Part shown: in pieces, positions 1 through 8,065 of the stretch
Numbering within the stretch: the first letter of the stretch is position 1
How the letters are laid out: every line of letters starts with the position of its first letter
Assembly: GCF_000022325.1 (NCBI RefSeq)
Contig: NC_012034.1
Span: 1,072,501 to 1,136,500 of the forward strand
Length of the DNA: 64,000 nt
Direction of reading: 5' to 3'
Source: Caldicellulosiruptor bescii DSM 6725
Lineage (GTDB): Bacteria; Bacillota; Thermoanaerobacteria; Caldicellulosiruptorales; Caldicellulosiruptoraceae
The notes under the pieces: model-generated
Databases searched by the model: none
Told to the model about the DNA's origin: nothing
The model's input: only the letters and a program-made list of their open reading frames with translations
Made by a program: the position numbers and the translations under genes

Positions 1-456
1 ATACTTGGAATGGGAGATATTTTGACTTTAATAGAGAAAGCTCAGGAAGCTATTGATCAAAAAAAAGCTGAGGAGCTTGAAAAAAAGCTCAGAAGCATGC
101 AGTTTACTCTTGAAGACTTTTTAGACCAGCTAAAGCAAATAAAGAAGATGGGATCTTTATCTCAGATTATTTCCATGATACCTGGAGTGAAATTAAAAGG
201 TGATGTGGATTTTGATGCTGGCGAGAAGGAACTTAAAAAAATAGAAGCAATCATAAATTCCATGACAAAAGAAGAACGCCAAGATCCAAGTATTATTAAT
301 TCCAGCAGAAAAAGAAGAATTGCTATGGGTTCAGGTACCACTGTTCAGGATGTAAACAGACTTTTGAGACAGTTTGAGGATATGAAAAGGATGATGAAGC
401 AATTTTCAAATCCCAGCTTTGCCAAGAAAGGAAAATTTAAATTTCCTTTCATGTAA
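1..456 (+). CDS. ffh: Signal recognition particle protein Ffh, C-terminal part (5' truncated by window edge)
   Basis: The reading frame is open from the first base, so this is the 3' end of a longer gene. The visible 151 residues begin with ILGMGDI and run through the methionine-rich M domain, including SLSQIISMIPG and a C-terminal amphipathic stretch (VNRLLRQFEDMKRMMKQF). In the Ffh family this domain binds 4.5S RNA and hydrophobic signal sequences during cotranslational membrane targeting; the NG GTPase part lies upstream of the window. It heads a typical Firmicute cluster, with rpsP starting 33 bases downstream. Identification is firm. Confidence 0.96.
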   Translation: MLGMGDILTLIEKAQEAIDQKKAEELEKKLRSMQFTLEDFLDQLKQIKKMGSLSQIISMIPGVKLKGDVDFDAGEKELKKIEAIINSMTKEERQDPSIINSSRKRRIAMGSGTTVQDVNRLLRQFEDMKRMMKQFSNPSFAKKGKFKFPFM

Positions 457-489
457 TACATCAAAAATTTAAAAGAGGAGGTGATGTAA

Positions 490-735
490 GTGGCAGTAAG
501 AATAAGACTCAAGAGAATGGGTGCAAAAAACAATCCTTTTTATAGAATTGTTGTTGCAGATTCACGCACACCGAGAGATGGAAAAACAATTGACGAAATT
601 GGCTATTACAATCCTTTGAAGAATCCTGCTGACATCAAAGTTGATGTTGAAAAGGCAAAAAAATGGTTATCATACGGTGCTCAACCAACAGATACTGTTA
701 AAATTCTGCTTAAAAAAGCTGGAGTAATTGAATAA
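490..735 (+). CDS. rpsP: 30S ribosomal protein S16
   Basis: An 81-residue protein of the usual S16 length. It has the family N terminus ([25 protein letters not shown]) and the GYYNPLK segment. S16 binds 16S rRNA early in 30S assembly. The start is GTG, preceded by an AGAGGAGGTGA Shine-Dalgarno at about 473-483. It lies between ffh and khpA, as in most Firmicutes, and is probably cotranscribed with them. Confidence 0.97.
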   Translation: MAVRIRLKRMGAKNNPFYRIVVADSRTPRDGKTIDEIGYYNPLKNPADIKVDVEKAKKWLSYGAQPTDTVKILLKKAGVIE

Positions 736-763
736 AACATTTTAAAAGGAGGGGTAGCTTGTC

Positions 764-997
764 ATGCTAAAAGATTTAGTTGAAGTCATAGCAAAATCTC
801 TTGTTGACAATCCAGACCAAGTAAAGGTTAGTGAAATCCACGGTGAGCAGTCAGTAATTATTGAGCTTAAAGTTGCTCCTGAAGATATGGGCAAGGTCAT
901 TGGCAAGCAGGGAAGAATAGCAAGAGCTATAAGAACAGTTGTCAGAGCTGCAGCAAACAAAGACAACAAGAGAGTTATAGTTGAGATTTTACAATAA
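764..997 (+). CDS. khpA: KhpA, single KH-domain RNA-binding protein
   Basis: A 77-residue protein that is essentially one KH domain. The GxxG RNA-binding loop is visible as IGKQGR (about residues 46-51), followed by ARAIRTVVRAAA. The family (YlqC/KhpA) binds RNA, often with KhpB/Jag, and affects cell size and division in Firmicutes. An AAAGGAGGGG Shine-Dalgarno precedes the ATG. The position between rpsP and rimM is the canonical one. Confidence 0.94.
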   Translation: MLKDLVEVIAKSLVDNPDQVKVSEIHGEQSVIIELKVAPEDMGKVIGKQGRIARAIRTVVRAAANKDNKRVIVEILQ

Positions 998-1030
998 AAG
1001 AGTTAGGCGTATCTTGCCTAACTCTTTTTT
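997..1030 (+). terminator. Rho-independent terminator or attenuator between khpA and rimM
   Basis: A perfect GAGTTAGGC / GCCTAACTC stem with a 7-base loop, directly followed by six T. It starts at the khpA stop codon and ends right before the rimM Shine-Dalgarno (AAAAAGGAGG). As the genes otherwise form one cluster, partial termination (attenuation) is plausible. Confidence 0.85.
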
Positions 1031-1046
1031 AAAAAGGAGGTAGATT

Positions 1047-1556
1047 ATGTATAAGTACCTCCAAGTTGGCAAGATTGTAAATACTTTTGGACTCAAAGGT
1101 GAAGTTAAGGTAATACCTCTTACAGATGAGGTTGACAGGTTTTCTGAGCTTGAATATGTTCTTTTGGAAGACAACCTTTCAACAAAGCTCACAATTGAAA
1201 GATATAGAGTAAAAGATAATATTGTGATAATCAAGTTCAAAGAAATTTCCAGCATAGATGAAGCACAAAAGCTGAAAAACAGGTATATAGTGATAGAAAG
1301 AGAAAGAGCCAAAAAACTGCCAAAGGACACTTATTTTATATGTGATATTATTGGGCTTGAAGTGTATGATTTAGATGGCAGAAAACTGGGTAGAATAAAG
1401 GATGTTTTAAAAACCGGAAGCAACGATGTTTACATTTGCGACAGCTATATAGGAAAGAAAGACATACTGATTCCTGCCTTGAAAGAGATTGTAAAAGAGG
1501 TTAATATCGAAGAGGGATATATGAAAATAAAGGTTGTTGAAGGGTTGTTGGATTAA
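1047..1556 (+). CDS. rimM: Ribosome maturation factor RimM
   Basis: 169 residues, normal for RimM. The N-terminal RimM beta-barrel starts [19 protein letters not shown], and a PRC-barrel follows from about residue 95 ([22 protein letters not shown] ... DILIPAL). RimM binds ribosomal protein S19 and assists 16S rRNA 3'-domain maturation. A strong AAAAAGGAGG Shine-Dalgarno precedes the ATG. trmD follows 2 bases after the stop, the usual coupled pair. Confidence 0.96.
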   Translation: MYKYLQVGKIVNTFGLKGEVKVIPLTDEVDRFSELEYVLLEDNLSTKLTIERYRVKDNIVIIKFKEISSIDEAQKLKNRYIVIERERAKKLPKDTYFICDIIGLEVYDLDGRKLGRIKDVLKTGSNDVYICDSYIGKKDILIPALKEIVKEVNIEEGYMKIKVVEGLLD

Positions 1557-1558
1557 AG

Positions 1559-2297
1559 ATGGTATTCAAAGTTCTAACTTTATTTCCAGAAGTTATTTTA
1601 TCTGCAACAAACTATAGCATCTTAAAAAGAGCTCAGCAAAAAGGGCTGATAAAGATAGAGGCAATTAATATACGAGATTTTACTATGAATAAGCACAAGA
1701 GGACAGATGACTATCCATACGGCGGCGGGTTTGGAATGGTTATGAGTGCCCAGCCGATAATTGATGCATATGAGAGTATAAAACCAGCCAAACCTCACAG
1801 AGTTATTTATCTTACACCTCAAGGCAAAACATACACTCAGCGCTATGCAGAGCAGCTGTCAAAAAGAAAAAGAGATTGTAATAATATGTGGGCACTATGA
1901 AGGAATTGACCAGAGAGTAATTGACATGATTGTGACAGATGAGATTTCTATAGGAGACTATGTTTTAACTGGAGGAGAGTATGCTGCACTTGTGGTGATT
2001 GACTCTGTTTCGCGGCTTGTAAAGGGTGTCATTGAAGAAAAGTCAGCTCAAGAAGAGAGTTTTTCAACAGGGCTTTTGGAATATCCGCAGTATACAAGAC
2101 CGGCTGAGTTCAGAGGGAAAAAGGTTCCTGAGATACTTTTGTGTGGAGACCATGAGAAGATAAGAAAGTGGAGAAGGTATCAGAGTTTACTGAAAACAAT
2201 AAAAAACAGACCTGATTTGCTTGAAAACTTTGAGCTAACCAACGAAGACAGAGAATTTTTAATAAAATATTGTGAGACGCAAAAAATTGTGTTATAA
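1559..2297 (+). pseudogene. trmD: tRNA (guanine-N1-)-methyltransferase TrmD, reading frame broken by one extra base
   Basis: TrmD makes m1G37 in tRNAs, using S-adenosylmethionine bound in a trefoil knot. The first part (1559 to about 1865) encodes the N-terminal half, with GGGFGMVMSAQP. The second, in the +1 frame, encodes GHYEGIDQRV, IGDYVLTGGE and the C-terminal helical domain. Joined at the A-run around 1861-1865 they give a normal TrmD of about 245 residues. Left unjoined, frame 1 ends after 113 codons at 1900. Deleting a single A in TCAAAAAGAAAAAG restores EQLSKEKEIVIICGHYEG. TrmD is nearly always essential, so a sequencing error or local slippage is more likely than a dead gene. Confidence 0.9.
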
Positions 2298-2298
2298 T
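2270..2298 (+). promoter_or_regulatory. Candidate sigma-A promoter for rplS
   Basis: TTGTGA at 2270-2275 and TATAAT at 2293-2298, separated by 17 bases, overlapping the end of trmD. It would give an rplS transcript starting near 2305 with a leader of about 100 bases. Confidence 0.6.
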
Positions 2299-2339
2299 TA
2301 CACATGTTCATTTTTGGGCTTTTTTCTTGTAAATAAAGT

Positions 2340-2404
2340 ACATGGTCCTCTGCAAACACGGTTTGCAAGAACATCCTTATTGCTGGAAGGAGGGAAAGTG
2401 GAAG
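2340..2404 (+). promoter_or_regulatory. Probable ribosomal protein L19 leader (autoregulatory 5' UTR)
   Basis: The leader shows TCCTC, then a hairpin TGCAAAC-ACG-GTTTGCA (2351-2367), then AGAACATCCTTATTGCTGG and the Shine-Dalgarno GGAAGGAGGG. CCTC at 2347-2350 can pair with GAGG at 2390-2393, placing the SD in a closing stem. This arrangement resembles my recollection of the Firmicute L19 leader (Rfam L19_leader), in which L19 is thought to repress its own translation. The base pairing is read directly; the family assignment is from memory. Confidence 0.6.
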
Positions 2405-2791
2405 ATGGATATAATCAGAGAGATTGAAAGCGAAATGCTAAGAAAAGATATTCCTGATTTCAAACCTGGTGACACAGTAAGAGTTTACTTTAAGGTTATT
2501 GAAGGTGGAAGAGAAAGAGTGCAAGCTTTCGAAGGGCTTGTCATAAAAAGAAGAGGAAAAGGGCTTTCGGAAACTTTCACAGTCAGAAGAATTTCATATG
2601 GTATTGGTGTTGAAAGAGTATTCCCTCTTCACTCACCAAGGCTTGAGAAGATTGAAGTTATAAGAAGAGGTAAAGTAAGAAGAGCAAAACTCTATTACAT
2701 CAGAGAAAAGATAGGTAAGGCTGCAAAGATTAAAGAGCTTGTTCAGCAACCAGATAAAGAGAATAACAATACCGAAGAGACTAATGCTTAA
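2405..2791 (+). CDS. rplS: 50S ribosomal protein L19
   Basis: 128 residues from the ATG at 2405 ([23 protein letters not shown]), with typical L19 segments [41 protein letters not shown] and AKLYYIRE. L19 lies at the 30S-50S interface. The frame is open upstream to an ATG at 2342, but the SD GGAAGGAGGG at 2387-2394 fixes the 2405 start, and the upstream codons are the structured leader. Confidence 0.97.
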   Translation: MDIIREIESEMLRKDIPDFKPGDTVRVYFKVIEGGRERVQAFEGLVIKRRGKGLSETFTVRRISYGIGVERVFPLHSPRLEKIEVIRRGKVRRAKLYYIREKIGKAAKIKELVQQPDKENNNTEETNA

Positions 2792-2811
2792 AAAAGCTTA
2801 GTCTCTTTTTT
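2775..2811 (+). terminator. Rho-independent terminator after rplS
   Basis: Inverted repeat GAGACTAATGCTT / AAGCTTAGTCTC with an AAAA loop and one bulged base, followed by a T-run. The stem contains the rplS stop codon. It closes the rRNA/tRNA-modification and ribosomal-protein cluster. Confidence 0.85.
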
Positions 2812-2843
2812 ATATTTACAACAAAAAGAGGAGGATTTTTGCT

Positions 2844-3692
2844 TTGATCGTTCAGTGGTATCCTGGACATATGCAAAAGGCAAAAAGAGAAATTTTAGAG
2901 CTAAACAAGTATATTGATTTGTATCTAATTTTGCTTGATGCAAGAGCACCTTTGAGTTCCAGAAACGAACAGCTCGAAGCTTTGATAAAAGATAAGCCTA
3001 AAATTTATGTTCTGAACAAATCAGATTTAGCCGACGAAACAAAAAACCAAGAATTTGTAAAGTATTTTCAGGAAAATAACCAGGTTGCTGTGTGCATTGA
3101 TTCTTTGAAAGGTACAAACGTAAAGAATATATTGAAAATAGCCGAAAATTTATTAAAAGACAAGATTGAAGAGGCAAAACAAAAAGGAAGAAAGAAAATT
3201 ATAAGATTTGGGGTACTTGGCATACCAAATGTCGGAAAGTCGACACTTATAAACAAGATAACAAACTCAGCCAAGGCAAGAACAGGTGACAGGCCTGGTG
3301 TTACAAGGGCAAAACAGTGGATAAAAATCAACGACTATTTTGAAATGCTCGACACCCCCGGAATACTTGTGCCAAAGCTTGAAGATGACAATGTTGCTAT
3401 AAAGCTTTGTGCGATAGGTAGTATTAAAGAGGACCTCTTTGACAAAGAACTTGTTGCAAAGAAAACAATTGGGATGATAAAAGAAAGGTATTCTCACCTC
3501 TTGAATACAAAGTATTTAATCGATTTTTCCACCCTTTCGGAGGAAGAGTACCTAACAGAAATAGGAAAGAAGAGAGGATGTATACTCAAAGAGGGTAGGA
3601 TTGATACTCTTAAAGCAGCAACAATGTTTTTGGACGATTTGAGAAAAGGAAGGATTGGGAGGATAACACTTGATGAGGTTGTCAGAAGATGA
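2844..3692 (+). CDS. rbgA: Ribosome biogenesis GTPase YlqF/RbgA
   Basis: 282 residues with the circularly permuted GTPase order typical of YlqF: G4 (NKSD, residues 58-61) comes before G1 (GIPNVGKST, about 126-134), and G3 (DTPG) follows. The N terminus QWYPGHMQKAKREI is a YlqF hallmark. In Bacillus, RbgA acts late in 50S assembly. The start is TTG at 2844 with an AAAGAGGAGGA SD. Its stop overlaps the start of rnhB, indicating coupled translation. Confidence 0.96.
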   Translation: MIVQWYPGHMQKAKREILELNKYIDLYLILLDARAPLSSRNEQLEALIKDKPKIYVLNKSDLADETKNQEFVKYFQENNQVAVCIDSLKGTNVKNILKIAENLLKDKIEEAKQKGRKKIIRFGVLGIPNVGKSTLINKITNSAKARTGDRPGVTRAKQWIKINDYFEMLDTPGILVPKLEDDNVAIKLCAIGSIKEDLFDKELVAKKTIGMIKERYSHLLNTKYLIDFSTLSEEEYLTEIGKKRGCILKEGRIDTLKAATMFLDDLRKGRIGRITLDEVVRR

Positions 3693-4293
3693 AAACTATT
3701 TTGAAATAGAAGAAAAGCTTTTGAATGAAGGTTACAGATTTATTTGTGGAGTTGATGAGGCAGGAAGAGGCCCTTTGGCAGGACCTGTTTTTGCTGCAGC
3801 AGTTGTTATGGACAGAAAAAGGATAATTGAAGGTGTGAGAGATTCAAAAAAGCTGACTCCTAAAAAGAGAGAAAAACTCTTTGAAGAGATAATAAAAGAG
3901 AGTATAGCGTATTCTGTTGCGATGGTAGACAGCAAAGTCATAGATGAGATAAACATAAACAATGCAACTTTTTTGGCTATGAAAAATGCTATTGAAAACT
4001 TAAAAATTGAGCCTGACATAGTGTTAGTGGATGGTTATAAAATTCCGAACCTGGGCTTTAATCAAAGGGCTATCATAAAAGGCGACAGAAAATCCTACTC
4101 AATTGCCTGTGCGTCAATCTTAGCAAAGGTTTCAAGAGACAGATATATAGTAGAGATTTCTTCAAAGTACCCACTCTATAAATTTGAAAAACACAAAGGA
4201 TATGGCACAAAAGAGCACATAGAGATTTTGCAAAAATATGGTCCATGCGAAATTCACAGGATTTCGTTTTTAAAAAATATTCTTTCTCTTTAA
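3673..4293 (+). CDS. rnhB: Ribonuclease HII
   Basis: About 206 residues. The active-site block GVDEAGRGPLAGPV (catalytic D28 and E29), DSKKLTPKKRE and SIACASILAKVSRD identify RNase HII, which removes ribonucleotides from DNA:RNA duplexes. The ATG at 3673 (or the TTG three bases earlier) overlaps the rbgA end by about 20 bases. The ylqF-rnhB pairing is conserved in Firmicutes. Confidence 0.96.
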   Translation: MRLSEDENYFEIEEKLLNEGYRFICGVDEAGRGPLAGPVFAAAVVMDRKRIIEGVRDSKKLTPKKREKLFEEIIKESIAYSVAMVDSKVIDEININNATFLAMKNAIENLKIEPDIVLVDGYKIPNLGFNQRAIIKGDRKSYSIACASILAKVSRDRYIVEISSKYPLYKFEKHKGYGTKEHIEILQKYGPCEIHRISFLKNILSL

Positions 4294-4304
4294 GGTGAAA
4301 AAGT

Positions 4305-5717
4305 ATGAATTATACAAATAATCTCATAACCTTCTTAAAACAAAATAACATAAAAGAGATACTTAACCTTTTTGGTAATCAAGACAAAGAATTTGACGCT
4401 CAGGTTGTCGGGGTCGAAGGAGATAGACTTATTCTGAATGTAGGTTCAAAAACAATTTTAGCTCAAAATAGCTCCTCATTTTTTTTCAATCCAGGTGACA
4501 GGGTGCGTCTTGCAAATCCTGTGTGGGAAGATGGCAAGCTTACATTCAAGATAATGGACGTTGTTTCTAAACAAGAAAATTTTAATAGTATATCTTACCT
4601 TGAAAATAAACTACAAGAAGAGACTTTATTTAAAACCTTCGATGCTGTAAAGTTAAATAACGTATTTGACCTTGCACAAAATGCAAAAGAAGAGATTTTT
4701 ACTATTCCTAAAGATAGGTTTACAGCTGAGTTTTTGGAGTTTGCAGAGAAAGAAAAGGTGTTTGTTGCTTCTTTGGAAATTGAAAATGATGAAAATGTCT
4801 TTTTGAAGTTGTCTGATAAAACCTTTGAATTTAGAAAAGAGGTTTTTTTGGGAAGCCAAAATGAAAATAGGATATTAGAAAAGCTGAAATTTTCTGACTA
4901 CAAAAGTGAGAGTTTTATAGTGGTATTCGAAAAAGGGAAAGGATTGATTTTTGTTCCTCAGAAGAATTTCATGAAAGATTTTTTTAAAAGTATGTTAAAT
5001 GATCATATAGGAAAGTTTGATATTAAAATAGATAATGAAAATGACTTATTTGCTTTTTTGGGCTTGATTTTTTCTAAAAAGCCTTTGTCAAAAGAGGAAT
5101 TTATAAAAGAAAAAAGTGAATTTATAAGGTTTGTGGAGAAGATTAAAGAGATTTTTGAAAGATTTCAAAATAAAGAAGAAGTTAAAAATCAAGATATTAC
5201 TTTGAATAAAAAAGAGGAATTTTTGCTTTTCAAGATAGCTGATTTTCACAAAGAGTTTTCAGAACAAAAGGTGTTACAGCTGCTGGAGAAGATAAACCCA
5301 AATCAAAACCAGCAAACCACACTTGATTTTGATACCTTTTACATGAATATTCTTAATCTCAAGTATGAGCTTAATAACCACCAATATGAAATTTCAGTTT
5401 TTGTTAACAAAAAGAAGGGAGTTTCAAACTTCAAAGCAAATTCCATTATGCTAAAATTGGCAACCCAGAACATTGGGACAATAGGCATTTATGTTAAAAA
5501 GGTTTCCCAAGGTAGTTTCAAATCAATCATAGTTTGTGAAAGGCTGTCAACTCTGAATTTGATAAGAGAAAACCAGCAGAAGCTCTTAGAGATTCTAAAA
5601 GAAAATGGGTATAAACTTGATATTGAATACAGGATAGACCAAACCTCTAATTCTTCTCTTGCGTTCGACTATTTGATATTTGATAATACTTTAAGCAGGC
5701 TTGATTTGAAGGTGTGA
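4305..5717 (+). CDS. YlqG-like protein with FliK-type C-terminal domain
   Basis: 470 residues, Lys/Glu/Phe-rich and weakly conserved apart from two regions. The N terminus (about 28-90: AQVVGVEGDRLILNV ... FNPGDRVRL) looks like a small beta-barrel. The C terminus (about 345-460: LKLATQNIGTIGIYVKKVSQGSFKSIIV) resembles the flagellar hook-length control (FliK) C-terminal fold. The gene sits exactly where ylqG lies in Bacillus (rnhB-ylqG-ylqH). Function is unknown; the FliK resemblance plus the FlhB-like neighbour suggests a relic or relative of type III export control. Soluble, with no signal peptide. Confidence 0.7.
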   Translation: MNYTNNLITFLKQNNIKEILNLFGNQDKEFDAQVVGVEGDRLILNVGSKTILAQNSSSFFFNPGDRVRLANPVWEDGKLTFKIMDVVSKQENFNSISYLENKLQEETLFKTFDAVKLNNVFDLAQNAKEEIFTIPKDRFTAEFLEFAEKEKVFVASLEIENDENVFLKLSDKTFEFRKEVFLGSQNENRILEKLKFSDYKSESFIVVFEKGKGLIFVPQKNFMKDFFKSMLNDHIGKFDIKIDNENDLFAFLGLIFSKKPLSKEEFIKEKSEFIRFVEKIKEIFERFQNKEEVKNQDITLNKKEEFLLFKIADFHKEFSEQKVLQLLEKINPNQNQQTTLDFDTFYMNILNLKYELNNHQYEISVFVNKKKGVSNFKANSIMLKLATQNIGTIGIYVKKVSQGSFKSIIVCERLSTLNLIRENQQKLLEILKENGYKLDIEYRIDQTSNSSLAFDYLIFDNTLSRLDLKV

Positions 5718-5721
5718 GATA

Positions 5722-6000
5722 ATGAATAAGAAGAAGTTAAAAAAAGCTGTGGCTATAAAGTATGATCTTGAAGATATAGCACCAAAAATCATTGCAAAAG
5801 GAAAAGGTTATGTTGCCGAAAGGATTATAGAGAAAGCAAAACAAGAAGATATTCCTGTATATGAAGACCAAAAGGTGGTAGAAAAGCTATTTAATTTAGA
5901 GCTTCAGGAATATATTCCGGAAGACCTGTATGAGGTTGTTGCGCAGATATTAGTTTTCATTGGGTATCTTGATAAAATTAGTAAGAATGGAGCAAAGTAA
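5722..6000 (+). CDS. YlqH, stand-alone FlhB cytoplasmic-domain homologue
   Basis: 92 residues. KKAVAIKYDLEDIAPKIIAKGKGYVAERIIEKAKQEDIPVYED and IPEDLYEVVAQILVFIGYLDK align by eye with the cytoplasmic domain of flagellar export-switch protein FlhB. The NPTH autocleavage motif and all transmembrane helices are absent. It follows ylqG by 4 bases. In Bacillus this protein is called FlhX/YlqH and can partly replace the FlhB C-terminal fragment, but its role outside flagella is unknown. No flagellar genes lie nearby. Confidence 0.85.
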   Translation: MNKKKLKKAVAIKYDLEDIAPKIIAKGKGYVAERIIEKAKQEDIPVYEDQKVVEKLFNLELQEYIPEDLYEVVAQILVFIGYLDKISKNGAK

Positions 6001-6004
6001 AAAA

Positions 6005-6364
6005 ATGAATTTAAAACAGGTGGGAAGATTTGGTGAGAATTTAGCGGTTGATTTTTTAATAAAACATGGATATGAGATTTTGAGAACCAACTTTCGATGC
6101 AGGCTTGGTGAAATTGACATAATAGCAAAAGAAGACAAGACAATTGTATTTGTTGAGGTAAAAACAAGGAAGAGCTTGAAATTTGGTTTGCCTTCAGAAT
6201 CTGTCAACTTTAAAAAACAGCTTCACATAAAAAAGGTTGCTGAGTATTTCATTGCATACCATCTTTCGCAAGATAAGTATTTGTACAGATTTGATGTTGT
6301 GGAGATATTTATAGATGGCAAAAATAATGTAACTAAAATAAATCTTATCAAAGATGCATTTTAA
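6005..6364 (+). CDS. UPF0102 (YraN) family putative endonuclease
   Basis: 119 residues with the YraN pattern: GRFGENLAVDFLIKHGYEIL, then GEIDIIAKEDKTIVFVEVKTR, which carries the PD-(D/E)xK-like D...E-x-K residues of the restriction-endonuclease fold. Actual activity is not established for the family. An in-frame ATG at 5987 is also possible; I prefer 6005 because a GGAG lies 12 bases upstream and the homologous N terminus begins here. It is the last gene of the cluster, followed by a terminator. Confidence 0.88.
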   Translation: MNLKQVGRFGENLAVDFLIKHGYEILRTNFRCRLGEIDIIAKEDKTIVFVEVKTRKSLKFGLPSESVNFKKQLHIKKVAEYFIAYHLSQDKYLYRFDVVEIFIDGKNNVTKINLIKDAF

Positions 6365-6383
6365 AAAAAGATTGAGAGAGATA

Positions 6384-6414
6384 GAAAGCCACTAAAAGTG
6401 GCTTTTATTTTTTT
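6384..6414 (+). terminator. Rho-independent terminator after yraN
   Basis: AAAGCCACT - AAA - AGTGGCTTT stem-loop (6385-6405) followed by TATTTTTTT. Confidence 0.85.
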
Positions 6415-6486
6415 GTCCAAGCACCTTTTTTGAAATTAATACATAGATTATATTAGCTTTGCAGCAAGAACAAAAAAAGAGGGATA

Positions 6487-7368
6487 ATGATGGAAAAACA
6501 TATAGGTGTTATTGGTGGGGACCAAAGGATTTTGATTTTGGCGGAAAGCTTAGCTGATAAAGGATTTGATGTTTTGCTTTGGGCAACAGATAAAGGCAAA
6601 GTGCTGAGTAGCCCAAATATAAACTTTGCAAAAAGTTTAGATGAAATTATTGAAAAATCAAAGGTATTAATAGGACCAATTCCCTTCACACAGGATGGAA
6701 AGTATATATTTGCACCTCTTTCACAGCAGTCAATAGAGATACAAAGTTTAATAGAAAAACTGTCTGGCAAAGAGATTGTCCTCATTGCAAGTGTAATTTC
6801 TGAAAATATAAAAAGTCTTTGCAGAGAGAAAAATATAAAAATTTTTGACCTATACGAAAAAGAAGAGCTTGCAATCCTGAACGCAATACCTACTGTTGAA
6901 GGATGTTTGATGATTGCAATTGAGAAGATGCCAATTACCCTTCACTCTTCGAACATCTTAATTCTTGGATATGGAAGAATAGGCAAAGTCCTTACGAAGG
7001 TCTTGAGAGGATTTGAAGCAAACATATATGTGGCTTCAAGAAAAAGCTCAGATTTGACATGGTGCAAAGCATTTGGTTTTCTACCGGTCCGCCTGTGTGA
7101 TATAGCAGAGTATGTAAATAAAATGGATTTGATTATTAATACCATTCCTGCTGTGGTTGTTACAAAAGGAGTGATAGATAGGATAAGAGCCGATACTCTT
7201 GTAATTGACCTTGCCTCAAAACCGGGTGGAGTAGACTTTGAATATGCAAGGGAAAAGGGTATTGAAGTGGTACATGCGCTTTCTCTTCCTGGCAAGGTGG
7301 CACCAGTTACAGCTGCCAAATATATATCTGAGGTGCTGTTGAGTTTGCTGGAAGAAATCTGGGGGTGA
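6487..7368 (+). CDS. dpaA: Dipicolinate synthase subunit A (SpoVFA)
   Basis: 293 residues. An N-terminal domain (IGVIGGDQR) is followed by a Rossmann nucleotide-binding motif ILGYGRIGKVL (about 158-168) and LPGKVAPVTAAKYI near the end. With DpaB it makes dipicolinic acid from a lysine-pathway intermediate in the mother cell; dipicolinate with calcium dehydrates the spore core. dpaB starts 4 bases later. Start is ATG at 6487 (or 6490) with a GAGGGA SD. Its presence indicates inherited sporulation capacity. Confidence 0.92.
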   Translation: MMEKHIGVIGGDQRILILAESLADKGFDVLLWATDKGKVLSSPNINFAKSLDEIIEKSKVLIGPIPFTQDGKYIFAPLSQQSIEIQSLIEKLSGKEIVLIASVISENIKSLCREKNIKIFDLYEKEELAILNAIPTVEGCLMIAIEKMPITLHSSNILILGYGRIGKVLTKVLRGFEANIYVASRKSSDLTWCKAFGFLPVRLCDIAEYVNKMDLIINTIPAVVVTKGVIDRIRADTLVIDLASKPGGVDFEYAREKGIEVVHALSLPGKVAPVTAAKYISEVLLSLLEEIWG

Positions 7369-7372
7369 TAGA

Positions 7373-7969
7373 GTGGACTTGAATAATCTAAAAATAGGGT
7401 TTGCTATTACAGGGTCGTTCTGTACATTTGACCAAATAATAACTGTAATTGAAGAACTCAAAAAACAAGGTGCAATCATAACACCAATATTCAGTGAAAA
7501 AGTACAGACAACCAATACACGCTATGGAAAAGCGGATGAAGTCGTAAAGAGAATAGTTTCTATTTGTGGAAACCCGCCAATAACAAATATTGTAGAAGCA
7601 GAGCCTGTCGGTCCTAAAAAACTTTTTGATGTACTGGTTGTTGCACCTGCAACAGGGAACTTTATCGCCAAGCTTGCAAACGGAATTGTTGATGAAACTC
7701 CTGTTATGTGCACAAAAGCGCACCTTAGGAATCAAAGACCGGTGGTTGTTGCGATATCTACAAACGATGCGCTTGGTCTTAACTGCAAAAATATTGCCAT
7801 TCTTCTTAACACAAAAAATATCTACTTTGTCCCATTTAGGCAGGATGACCCTTTGGCAAAGCCAAATTCACTTGTTGCAGAATACACTCTTCTCATTCCC
7901 ACAATAATTGAAGCACTTTCTGGCAGGCAAATTCAGCCGCTTTTGCTTTGTCCTGGTGCAAAAAAGTGA
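7373..7969 (+). CDS. dpaB: Dipicolinate synthase subunit B (SpoVFB)
   Basis: 198 residues with a flavoprotein (PPC-decarboxylase-like) fold: GFAITGSFCTFDQII at the N terminus and LVVAPATGNFIAKLANGIVDETP in the middle. It partners DpaA in dipicolinate synthesis. The GTG start is 4 bases after the dpaA stop with a GGGGGTGA SD, so translation is coupled. A GC-rich hairpin terminator follows at once, making dpaAB a two-gene operon. Confidence 0.93.
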   Translation: MDLNNLKIGFAITGSFCTFDQIITVIEELKKQGAIITPIFSEKVQTTNTRYGKADEVVKRIVSICGNPPITNIVEAEPVGPKKLFDVLVVAPATGNFIAKLANGIVDETPVMCTKAHLRNQRPVVVAISTNDALGLNCKNIAILLNTKNIYFVPFRQDDPLAKPNSLVAEYTLLIPTIIEALSGRQIQPLLLCPGAKK

Positions 7970-7974
7970 TTGAG

Positions 7975-8010
7975 CCCCCTCAAAAGAATATTTTTGGGGG
8001 TTTTATTTTT
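7975..8010 (+). terminator. Terminator after dpaB
   Basis: CCCCCTCAAAA ... TTTTTGGGGG stem (one internal mismatch) followed by TTTTATTTTTTTT, beginning 6 bases after the dpaB stop. Confidence 0.8.
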
Positions 8011-8065
8011 TTGGAAAAAGGCTATAATATTCTTAGAAAATGCGAGAGAAGAAGTGAAGGGATTT

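Noticed and set aside
2342-2404. Upstream extension of L19 to the ATG at 2342
   Set aside because: The region is a structured leader with the SD just before 2405; L19 proteins start at MDIIREIE.
7970-8065. Upstream extension of FtsK/SpoIIIE to a TTG at 7970
   Set aside because: The extra 32 codons overlap the dpaB terminator; the ATG at 8066 has a proper GTGAAGGG SD.
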